From Bacteroides sp. (GTDB lineage Bacteria; Bacteroidota; Bacteroidia; Bacteroidales; Muribaculaceae), in NCBI GenBank assembly GCA_014802445.1, contig JAAVCF010000018.1, positions 1 to 46,662 of the forward strand: a stretch of 46,662 bases of DNA, in the 5' to 3' direction. The notes under the pieces are model-generated. The model saw only the letters and a list, made by a program, of their open reading frames with translations, made no database searches and was not told where the DNA came from. How positions within the stretch are numbered: position 1 is the stretch's first letter; each line of letters opens with the position of its first letter. Below, in pieces: positions 34,716-42,062 of the stretch. Position numbers and translations under genes: made by a program.

Positions 34716-37028
34716 ATGAAAATGACAAAACATTACGCATTTCTGCTAACCCTATTGATGGGATTGCTCGGTTTGGACGCGGCAGCCGTGACAACCACCA
34801 TCACACTGGCCCCGGGAAGCTCGGCGCAAGTGGAGACCTTCAGCGGCTCAGTTTTGGCAACCCTCAAAGAGGGTGCGAATCCTATCGAGCAGGAGGCCGG
34901 CGCTTCTCTCTTCATCCGCCCCACCAACGGCCACTCCATTGTGTCGTTCAAGAATGCCAACGGGGTTGATGTGGTTGGCAACAGTCTTTACGCTGACCAG
35001 CGTGCCGAAATCGGTTACTATCACACCACCCGCACCTCTACCTATACTCTTGAGACTCTTCCCACCTCGGAACTGCCCAGAATACCCTTCACTGTCACCG
35101 TCGACAATCCCTCCATCGTAAACTTCTCGATGGCAAACCCCGGTGGCAAGCCCACTCTCGTGGCCGGCACTAACCAGCTCTCTTACACCCCCACCTACAC
35201 CCGCACAGTGAGCATCTCCTCCTCCGGCGACCGCAACCTCTATCAGGTGAAGCTCAACGGCGTGGTCCAGACCGCAAAGTGGGGCTCCTACACCATTTCG
35301 CTCTCTGAAGGTTGCGAGATTGAGATTCTGGCCAATCACCCTGATGAGGACCTGACCTATAACTTTGTCTATGAGGACGAAGCTGACTTTTGGACCGCTG
35401 TGGTGGTGGACGGTGTGCGCACCGGTGTCACCAACAACACTCTCTCCGTTAAAGCCGGCAGCAACGTTGAGCTCTACTGCACCAACGCCGACGAATGGTA
35501 CATCAAGAAAATCACCCTGCCTGACGGACAGGTGTTCCAAGGCGGCTATCTCGGAGGCGGCAACTACCTCATGAACGGCGAATATCCCCTGGTGTTCACC
35601 GCCAAAGCCTCAGGCGAAGTGTATGTTGACGCTCACAAAATCAAGACCTTCAACGTTAACCTCAACCTCAAAGGCGCTGACTGCGTGAACATCTATCAGG
35701 GTCTGGAGAATCAGCCCCAGTATCTGCTCAGCAACCTCAAGGAGGGTCTCAACGCAATCCAGATTGTTGAAACCACCTCACGCGTGGGCATCACCGTTAA
35801 GGATGAAGACTGCATTATCGACGCCGTGACTCTGCGCGAAAAGGCCGGTGCTGACCTTGTGGAAGTGGCTTACAACTCAGGCACCGACAGCTACACCATC
35901 GTTCAGGGCCGCATTGGCGAAGGCGCGGAAATCAACGTTACCGCCCACCGCAAGGCTCCCGATGTGAACATGACCCTCAACGTCACCGACCCTGCTGACC
36001 TGCTGGTCTACACCTGCTATCCCGTGGCCGGACTCACCAAGACCACTCCCTACAACGGCACCCTTCAAGGTGGCGACAACACCGTGGCTTATGCCGAGAC
36101 CTATTCAGGCCTCTTCTTCCTCCCTGCCCACGAGGACTGCTCTATCCTCTCTGTGACCTACCGCACCTCGGCCGACAGCCAGGAGATTATTAACGCCGCT
36201 TTTGACGAGGCCACAGGCTGCTACTTTGTGCTTGACCCCAAGGAGGGTTGGGTTATCAATGTGGTGACTGACCACAACGAACGCGACTCTGATTGCTACA
36301 TCTACCTCGACAATGCCGAAGCTTCTCTGACCCCCGTGACCGCCAACTCGCCCGCCGGACGCCAGATTCCTCTCTACACCGGCTACAACCACATCCGCTT
36401 CGACATGGAAGAGAATGAGGGCTACTACGGCGACGGCTTCATCATCCGCATGGGCTCTTCGTCAGGCAACTTCAGCGTGTATGCCGACAATGAACCCGTG
36501 GAAATCAACCGCAACGCTTACGGCACCACCGCCACCGTAGTGCTCACCCAGGACGCTGTGGTGAAGGTTTATGTGGCCACCGCCAGCCCCTCCACCGTGC
36601 CCGTGAAGTTCTACACCTATAATGAAGCATCGGCCGTTAACTGCGTCACTGACTTCACCAAGACCTTTGACCCCGCAGATGACCTGCGTGTGCTGCCCGG
36701 CACGATGGTTGCTTTTGACGTGGCATGTGACCGTGAAGGCGAAATCACTGTTGAGCTTAACCGCACCCCCGTTGAGCCCGTCAGCCCCAACCACTATGAA
36801 CTGTGTGTGACTCAGGGCGCCAACATCTCCATCCAGGGTCCCGAAGAAAAGACCGAACCTGAGCCCGTCGAGCCTGACCCCGATGGCATCGAAACCATCA
36901 CCGCCGAGGCTGCCGCAGCTTCATCAGCCGTGTTCCATGACCTGAGCGGCCGCCGCGTCAACGCTCCCTCACAGGGCCTCTACATCCGCATCCTTAACGG
37001 CAAAGCCTCAAAAGTGATTGTGAAATAA
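34716..37028 (+). CDS. Secreted beta-repeat protein with GLYI-type C-terminal tail (copy 1)
   Basis: Start at ATG 34716 gives a signal peptide (MKMTKHYAFLLTLLMGLLGL). The 770-residue chain is a series of beta-rich repeats with recurring LKEG.NAI, SVTYRTSADS and INV(T/V) strings, low in Lys and rich in Thr/Asn/Asp. A module around LYQVKLNGVVQTAKWGSYT, DLTYNFVYEDEADFWTAV and a following cysteine recurs in copies 2 and 4. It ends IETITAE...FHDLSGRRVNAPS..GLYIRILNGKASKVIVK, which recalls a short type IX secretion C-terminal domain. No catalytic motif is seen. Flanked by its own promoter and terminator. Function unknown. Confidence 0.8.
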   Translation: MKMTKHYAFLLTLLMGLLGLDAAAVTTTITLAPGSSAQVETFSGSVLATLKEGANPIEQEAGASLFIRPTNGHSIVSFKNANGVDVVGNSLYADQRAEIGYYHTTRTSTYTLETLPTSELPRIPFTVTVDNPSIVNFSMANPGGKPTLVAGTNQLSYTPTYTRTVSISSSGDRNLYQVKLNGVVQTAKWGSYTISLSEGCEIEILANHPDEDLTYNFVYEDEADFWTAVVVDGVRTGVTNNTLSVKAGSNVELYCTNADEWYIKKITLPDGQVFQGGYLGGGNYLMNGEYPLVFTAKASGEVYVDAHKIKTFNVNLNLKGADCVNIYQGLENQPQYLLSNLKEGLNAIQIVETTSRVGITVKDEDCIIDAVTLREKAGADLVEVAYNSGTDSYTIVQGRIGEGAEINVTAHRKAPDVNMTLNVTDPADLLVYTCYPVAGLTKTTPYNGTLQGGDNTVAYAETYSGLFFLPAHEDCSILSVTYRTSADSQEIINAAFDEATGCYFVLDPKEGWVINVVTDHNERDSDCYIYLDNAEASLTPVTANSPAGRQIPLYTGYNHIRFDMEENEGYYGDGFIIRMGSSSGNFSVYADNEPVEINRNAYGTTATVVLTQDAVVKVYVATASPSTVPVKFYTYNEASAVNCVTDFTKTFDPADDLRVLPGTMVAFDVACDREGEITVELNRTPVEPVSPNHYELCVTQGANISIQGPEEKTEPEPVEPDPDGIETITAEAAAASSAVFHDLSGRRVNAPSQGLYIRILNGKASKVIVK

Positions 37029-37061
37029 CCACTCCTGAAGCTATTGCCCCATGAAATCATC

Positions 37062-37104
37062 GTCTCCCCGCTGCCTGACTCCATTCCGGCGCGGGGAGGC
37101 TTTT
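37062..37104 (+). terminator. Terminator of tail-protein gene 1
   Basis: CTCCCCGC pairs with GCGGGGAG (37064-37098), extended by flanking pairs, and is followed by CTTTT. Confidence 0.7.
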
Positions 37105-37135
37105 GCCTGACATAAGCTTACCTCAAGATATAAAA

Positions 37136-39661
37136 ATGAATAACTTACGCTTAAACAGATTCCTGATTCTGACTGTGGCGTTGCTGGCCTCCCTGGCCGC
37201 TCAGGCGCGCTCAGTCACCTTCTTCCTCACGGCCGGCAGTGCTGCCGAGCTGCGACAGGTGGATTACAACACCGGTCAGAGTGTGGTCATCGCCGAGCTC
37301 AATGCCGGCATCAAGGTGCTTGACCTCAAGGACGATTACTACACCGTTGCCCCCGCCACCAACCGCGTGATTGACTATGTGCGCGACGTCAACGAGCAGG
37401 ACCTCCCCGTGGCCACCAACGGCACCGTGCGCCTGACCATCAGCGCCCAGAGCGGCGACTTCTTCACCATCGCCACCCTCCGCGCGCCCAACATTGTCCC
37501 CACCACGGTCTACGTCTATCCCGACTCATGGGCCCAGCTGAAGCACTATAACACACTGACCCAGCAGTATGAGCACCAGGCCACCATCTATCCCGGCACA
37601 GCCAACTTTGACCTCGTGGAGAATGACTCCTACATCCTCTGCGCCGGTGCGGAGCACGTTATCAAAGAGTGTGTTGACTCCCGCGGCAACGACATCCCCC
37701 TGACTGAGACCGAATTCGGCATGGCTGTCAGCTTCGTGGCCACCCCAGAGACAGTGAGCAGCGTCTACAACATCACCACCGAGGGCCCCACTCCTCCTGA
37801 CCCTAACCTGAAGGTGTTCTACGTTGACATCGACAACCCCGACATGGTCAACGCCAGCATCTCACCCTCCTACACCCCCATCGAGCTCAAGCCCGGCCGC
37901 AACGTCTGCTATTTCGACGTCAACAAGGACATGGGCCTGTGGGTGCGCACCAAGAATGACCGCGACTTCTACTCCGTGAAACACAACGGCTTTGCCGTGG
38001 ACTTTGACTACTACGCACTTGTGTATCTCTCGGAAGGCTCCGAGGTGGAGGTGCGCTACGAATTCCCCGAGGATCTCACCCACACCTACAACCTCCAGTT
38101 CCTGGACCAGAGCGCCGGCTTCTGGACCAAGGTTACCGTTGACGGCGAGGAGTACACCCCGGTCAACAACCGCATCACCGCCCGCGCCGGCGCGCTCATA
38201 GAGCTCTGGAACAGCGACGCCCTGAGCTGGAACATCACCCAGATTGACCTCCCCTCAGGCCGCTCCATCCACGGCTACCCCGGCACACCCTACGAGATGG
38301 ACCCCTCGAAGCCCATCAGCTTCTATGCCACTTACCGCGACGGCCCCGTGAAGGTGAGCGCCCACCGCTATGCCGACGTCAACGTAACCTTCAATGTGAC
38401 AGGCAACGACCTTGTCAATGTGGTGGCCGGAACGTTCAACTCCCAGACCCATCTGGAACTCAAAGAGGGCGCCAACGCACTCCATGAGTCGGAGAGCCGC
38501 TTCCAGTATGTGAAGATCACCTCACGCACTGCAGGCGAGGGCTTCGTTAGCTCCGTGACCTACAAGACCACCGCCGGCGGCGATATGATGACTGCCGAAT
38601 ATGACTTTGACCGTCAGCAATATATCATCCAGAACCTGCTGGAAGGTGCCGTGGTCAACATCACCGCCGTGGCTAAGCCCGCCACCTATCCCCTGCCCGT
38701 GACCATCAACAACCTCACCGATGTGGCGCTCTACACTGATGCATCGCTCAGCGAGGCCTCACGTCTGACCATTGCCTACACCACCGGCGGCTACACCGTG
38801 AACTACCCCGAGAACAAATGCACCCTCTACGTTGCTCCGGCCAACGACAACTGCTTTGTGCGCAGCGTGACCTACAAGGCCGACGCCGACTCTGACCCCT
38901 ACAATGCCACTCAGTCAGGCAGCATGTTCTATCTCAGCAAGATAAGCCGCAAGGGCTCGGTCAACATCGTTGCCGGACACTATGAGGACATGATTCACCA
39001 GTGTGTGGTTTACGCTGACCGCAACGGTGCCACCCTCTACTCAGCCGACCTGCGCCCCATCACCCTCGAAGCAGGCTACAATGTGGTGCCTTTCAACGAG
39101 GTAGAGAACCGCAACACCTCATTCACCCTCACCGGCATGGCCGGCGCCAACTTCACCGCCTACAAGAACAACTCCAAGCTCTCAGCCAAGGCTGACGACG
39201 CTCACTCGGCCGATGTGCGCCTGAAGGACGGCGACATCATCAAGGTGTACATGACCAACCCCACCCCAGCCCTTTACAATGTGAAGTTCACCGGACTCAA
39301 GCCCGCTGAAGGCCGTGTGGACCTCTTCACCGAGCTGACCGAGGCCAACTTTGCCGACGGCATCCATGCCCTGCCCGGCACCGAAGTGACCTTCCTGCCC
39401 GCTCAGGCCGACGTGACTGTGACCGTTAACGGCACAGAGGTGACATCCGACCCCGAAACGGGATATTACACCGTCAGCATCCCCGAGCAGAACTGTGAAA
39501 TCAACATCGCCGATTCAAACAGCGGCATCAGCACCATCACCGCTGACGACAGCGCCGAGGCCGAATACTTCGACCTCCAGGGTCGCCGCATCACCAACCC
39601 CTCAGCCGGCATCTATGTGAAAGTGGCCGGCGGAGTTGCCGAGAAGGTGATTGTGAAGTAA
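37136..39661 (+). CDS. Secreted beta-repeat protein with GLYI-type C-terminal tail (copy 2)
   Basis: ATG 37136 (MNNLRLNRFLILTVALLASL) gives a proper signal peptide; an upstream ATG at 37103 is joined to the terminator of copy 1 and is unlikely. The 841-residue chain repeats the copy 1 design: FYSVKHNGFAVDFDYYALVY, EDLTHTYNLQFLD, SAGFWTKVTVDGEEYTP, then LKEGANAL, VSSVTYKTTAGG and RSVTYKADADSD repeats. The end is ISTITADDSAEAEYFDLQG, then GRRI..PSAGIYVKVAGGVAEKVIVK. Early repeats resemble the short copy 3 (DSWAQLKHYNTLTQQYEHQ). Function unknown; likely cell-surface or secreted. Confidence 0.8.
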   Translation: MNNLRLNRFLILTVALLASLAAQARSVTFFLTAGSAAELRQVDYNTGQSVVIAELNAGIKVLDLKDDYYTVAPATNRVIDYVRDVNEQDLPVATNGTVRLTISAQSGDFFTIATLRAPNIVPTTVYVYPDSWAQLKHYNTLTQQYEHQATIYPGTANFDLVENDSYILCAGAEHVIKECVDSRGNDIPLTETEFGMAVSFVATPETVSSVYNITTEGPTPPDPNLKVFYVDIDNPDMVNASISPSYTPIELKPGRNVCYFDVNKDMGLWVRTKNDRDFYSVKHNGFAVDFDYYALVYLSEGSEVEVRYEFPEDLTHTYNLQFLDQSAGFWTKVTVDGEEYTPVNNRITARAGALIELWNSDALSWNITQIDLPSGRSIHGYPGTPYEMDPSKPISFYATYRDGPVKVSAHRYADVNVTFNVTGNDLVNVVAGTFNSQTHLELKEGANALHESESRFQYVKITSRTAGEGFVSSVTYKTTAGGDMMTAEYDFDRQQYIIQNLLEGAVVNITAVAKPATYPLPVTINNLTDVALYTDASLSEASRLTIAYTTGGYTVNYPENKCTLYVAPANDNCFVRSVTYKADADSDPYNATQSGSMFYLSKISRKGSVNIVAGHYEDMIHQCVVYADRNGATLYSADLRPITLEAGYNVVPFNEVENRNTSFTLTGMAGANFTAYKNNSKLSAKADDAHSADVRLKDGDIIKVYMTNPTPALYNVKFTGLKPAEGRVDLFTELTEANFADGIHALPGTEVTFLPAQADVTVTVNGTEVTSDPETGYYTVSIPEQNCEINIADSNSGISTITADDSAEAEYFDLQGRRITNPSAGIYVKVAGGVAEKVIVK

Positions 39662-39686
39662 GCATCATTCCCCTCCCCCCTCACAT

Positions 39687-39723
39687 AAGCCATGATAGCT
39701 AAACCGAGCTATCATGGCTTTTT
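39687..39723 (+). terminator. Terminator of tail-protein gene 2
   Basis: AAGCCATGATAGCT pairs perfectly with AGCTATCATGGCTT (14 bp, loop AAACCG) and runs into TTTAT. Confidence 0.85.
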
Positions 39724-39755
39724 ATAAACATTAGTGCAAATTCTTGCGTTAATAT

Positions 39756-39786
39756 TTTGAAAGCTAGAAAAAATGCATTAAATTTG
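39756..39786 (+). promoter_or_regulatory. Promoter of the NYN-domain gene
   Basis: TTTG (39756-39759), a 19-base spacer and TAAATTTG (39779-39786) match the Bacteroidetes consensus exactly. The start near 39791 leaves a leader of about 63 bases that is almost fully covered by hairpins. Confidence 0.75.
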
Positions 39787-39796
39787 CAGACAATAT

Positions 39797-39853
39797 CACC
39801 CTTAGGTGGAAAATACTAAGGCTCGCCCACCCATATAGGTGGGCTTATTTTTT
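39797..39853 (+). promoter_or_regulatory. Attenuator-like leader of the NYN gene
   Basis: CCTTAG (39800-39805) pairs with CTAAGG (39816-39821). GCCCACC (39825-39831) pairs with GGTGGGC (39838-39844) and is followed by TTATTTTTT, an intrinsic terminator shape that ends exactly at the ATG. GGTGG at 39805-39809 could instead pair with CCACC at 39827-39831, which would break the terminator. This is the layout of a transcription attenuator; the ligand or signal is unknown and the switch is inference. Confidence 0.45.
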
Positions 39854-40486
39854 ATGGAAAAGCAACGAGTTATAGTCTATATTGACGGATTCAATTTCTA
39901 TTACGGGCTGAAAAAGGATGCCCGATGGAAGAAATATTATTGGCTTGATATTGTCAAGCTTTTTGAGATGTTCATGCGCCCTAATCAAGAACTAATTGCT
40001 GTTAAATACTTCTCGGCAAGGGTTGATGACATTGACCAAAGTTTAAGACAGAGCGCTTTTTTTCAAGCAAACAAAGAGAATCCCAAATTCAAATTAATTC
40101 TTGGAAAGTATCTTAAAAAAGAGATTTTATGTTTCAAGTGTGGCAATAGGATTCACACACACGAGGAAAAAGAGACAGATGTACGTGTGGCAACTCAGAT
40201 TGTGGCAGATTCCTACCAGAACAACTGCGACCTTGCCATAATTGTATCAGCCGATAGTGACATGGTTCCAGCTATTGAATTGGCAGTTGAAGCCGGTCGT
40301 AAGGTTGTGGTCTATTTCCCACCTCATCAGTATTCGAGCAACCTTGCATCTATGGCTTCAAGTAAACCTCTGCAACTCAAGCAATACGAGAACAGATTCA
40401 AACAATGTATTCTTCCAGATGTTGTTCATCTCACAATTCCTGATTTCGATTTGCGTATTCCTCCAAAATGGAAAGCTTTCCAATGA
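39854..40486 (+). CDS. NYN-domain protein (LabA/DUF88-like, PIN-type RNase fold)
   Basis: NYN domains are PIN-like folds that usually cut RNA with a metal held by acidic residues. Visible: VIVYIDGFNFYYGL (Asp 11, Asn 14), KETDVRVATQIVAD (Asp near 107) and IIVSADSDMVPAIE (Asp near 134 and 136). A CFKCG...HTH segment (93-102) may bind zinc. The length is 210 with no signal peptide, so it is cytoplasmic among secreted neighbours. Codons are much more AT-rich than in the adjacent genes, which suggests transfer. I start at ATG 39854, directly after the T-run of the leader hairpin; ATG 39839 lies within that hairpin. Target unknown; no toxin or defence partner gene is beside it. Confidence 0.87.
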   Translation: MEKQRVIVYIDGFNFYYGLKKDARWKKYYWLDIVKLFEMFMRPNQELIAVKYFSARVDDIDQSLRQSAFFQANKENPKFKLILGKYLKKEILCFKCGNRIHTHEEKETDVRVATQIVADSYQNNCDLAIIVSADSDMVPAIELAVEAGRKVVVYFPPHQYSSNLASMASSKPLQLKQYENRFKQCILPDVVHLTIPDFDLRIPPKWKAFQ

Positions 40487-40623
40487 CAAGATGGAGGGCG
40501 TAACCTATTTTATGTAGGGGGGGAGAGATGGCCAAAAAGAGCAATGAGTCAGTTACATGATGAACATATGGCTTTTTTTGATTTTTTTATGAGATTGGCG
40601 CGAGAATTGTGGAAGATTATCCC

Positions 40624-40631
40624 TACATTTG
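40624..40631 (+). promoter_or_regulatory. -7 element of tail-protein gene 3
   Basis: TACATTTG lies 31 bases before ATG 40663. No TTTG is at the right distance for -33. The rest of the gap 40487-40662 shows T-runs but no clear hairpin, so no terminator for the NYN gene was found. Confidence 0.5.
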
Positions 40632-40662
40632 CCATCATTTACTTTTCTAATCCTTTATTGAT

Positions 40663-41841
40663 ATGAAGAAAATCTACTCCATCCTGGCAGTGATGATTCT
40701 GGCGCTTGCCGGACTGTCAGCTACGGCTGCTACACTGCAGACAAAGATTTTTGTTGATGAGAATAGCTATGCCGTGCTGAAGAAGTATGATTACTCGGCC
40801 AACGGCTACGTGACTATTCAGCGCCTCAACACGGGTGAGACCTCAACCGTGGAGCTCACAGAGGGTGAAGCTTACTACATCTGTCCCGGCGAAGGCCATC
40901 AGTTTGGCACAGTGCTTTCTGACAGCGGCGCCTACCCCAAAATCTACAAGGATGCCGGCTTTGGCGGCAGCGGCGAAGGCGCTATGATCTATGCCACTGA
41001 AGGTCAACTCGGTAACTACTACGAAGTTTACACCATCGGCCCCACTCCTCCGTCCAACAACGACGACACCACTCCCAAAACTGACTTTGTGCTCACCGCG
41101 GGCAGCCGCGCATCGGTGTATCACTATGTGATGTGGGACGGCGACGAACTTGTTGACGAGTTTATCATTGACAAGATTCTCCAGGAAGGCTCTAACGAGA
41201 TGGAGCTTGACCCCGCACTGTCATATTACATCGTGGCCGGTTCAGGCCAGGAGTTTGTGAGCGTGGTTTCAGCTACCAACACCGCCATGACCATCAACCA
41301 GCCTAACGGCGACTTCAACACTCAGTTTGTGTCATTTGCAGGCAAGGATGCTTCTACAAAGTACACCATCACCACTCAGGCCGCCAGCGGCGAGGTAAAG
41401 GATGGCGTCCGCTTCACTCTGGCCGAGGGCAGCTATGCTTCAGTTTACACCGCCAACCCCAACGATGAGCTTGAGCTGGTGGGTGACCTCGTTCCCGGCA
41501 AGGACACCTATGTGGTTCTCAACGTGGAGGCCAATCCTTACTTCATTGTTCCCGCTCCCGGCTATGAGCTTTCAAAGGTGGAAACCTCTGACAAGCGCGC
41601 CATCCTGCCCGAAATCAATCCCGCGTTCTTTGCCACCAACTATGTGGACATCAACAACAACCTGTCAGACGGTTACTATATCGAAACCACTCCGGCAGCG
41701 GGCATTGAGGGCATCGAGGCTGACAACGCCGCAGCTCCCGCCACTTACTATGACCTTAACGGCCGCAAGGTGAGCGAGCTTGTGCCCGGCCTTTACATCC
41801 GCATGGCCGGCGGCAAGGCTTCAAAGGTGATTATCCGCTAA
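40663..41841 (+). CDS. Secreted beta-repeat protein with GLYI-type C-terminal tail (copy 3, short)
   Basis: A signal peptide (MKKIYSILAVMILALAGLSA) leads a 392-residue chain with three repeats. Each opens with a SYAVLKKYDYS, SRASVYHYVMW or SYASVYTANPN segment and then has a LNTGETSTVELTEG-like turn and a Tyr-Tyr-Ile strand. These match the N-terminal repeats of copy 2 (SAAELRQVDYN). The end is IEGIEADNAAAPATYYDLNG, then GRKV...PGLYIRMAGGKASKVIIR. The final residue is Arg instead of Lys. No enzyme motif is seen. It is probably exported and surface-bound. Function unknown. Confidence 0.8.
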   Translation: MKKIYSILAVMILALAGLSATAATLQTKIFVDENSYAVLKKYDYSANGYVTIQRLNTGETSTVELTEGEAYYICPGEGHQFGTVLSDSGAYPKIYKDAGFGGSGEGAMIYATEGQLGNYYEVYTIGPTPPSNNDDTTPKTDFVLTAGSRASVYHYVMWDGDELVDEFIIDKILQEGSNEMELDPALSYYIVAGSGQEFVSVVSATNTAMTINQPNGDFNTQFVSFAGKDASTKYTITTQAASGEVKDGVRFTLAEGSYASVYTANPNDELELVGDLVPGKDTYVVLNVEANPYFIVPAPGYELSKVETSDKRAILPEINPAFFATNYVDINNNLSDGYYIETTPAAGIEGIEADNAAAPATYYDLNGRKVSELVPGLYIRMAGGKASKVIIR

Positions 41842-41877
41842 GCGGCTCTCACTGAGCAACCCCACCCTTCATTCACG

Positions 41878-41913
41878 GCGAGGGCGCACAGAAATGTGCG
41901 CCCTCGCTGCTTT
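41878..41913 (+). terminator. Terminator of tail-protein gene 3
   Basis: GCGAGGGCGCAC pairs perfectly with GTGCGCCCTCGC (12 bp, loop AGAAAT), followed by TGCTTT. Confidence 0.8.
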
Positions 41914-42012
41914 AATGCCGGAAAAATGTACAAAAATCAATGAAAAGGGGCATCACACAATATTTTTTTTATTTTTTCGGGCTGAGAATAGCAGTTTGAC
42001 ACATTATTTTAT

Positions 42013-42020
42013 TATTTTTG
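42013..42020 (+). promoter_or_regulatory. -7 element of tail-protein gene 4
   Basis: TATTTTTG lies 42 bases before ATG 42063. TTTG at 41995-41998 is only 14 bases upstream, shorter than the usual spacer. Confidence 0.45.
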
Positions 42021-42062
42021 CGCATTGATAAATCTCTTTTTTATTCTTTAACATTATTCTAT

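Noticed and set aside
39797-39853. preQ1-type riboswitch before the NYN gene
   Set aside because: The leader has a CTAAGG word after an A-rich stretch, but the stem and loop do not match the preQ1-I consensus and the gene is not a queuosine gene.
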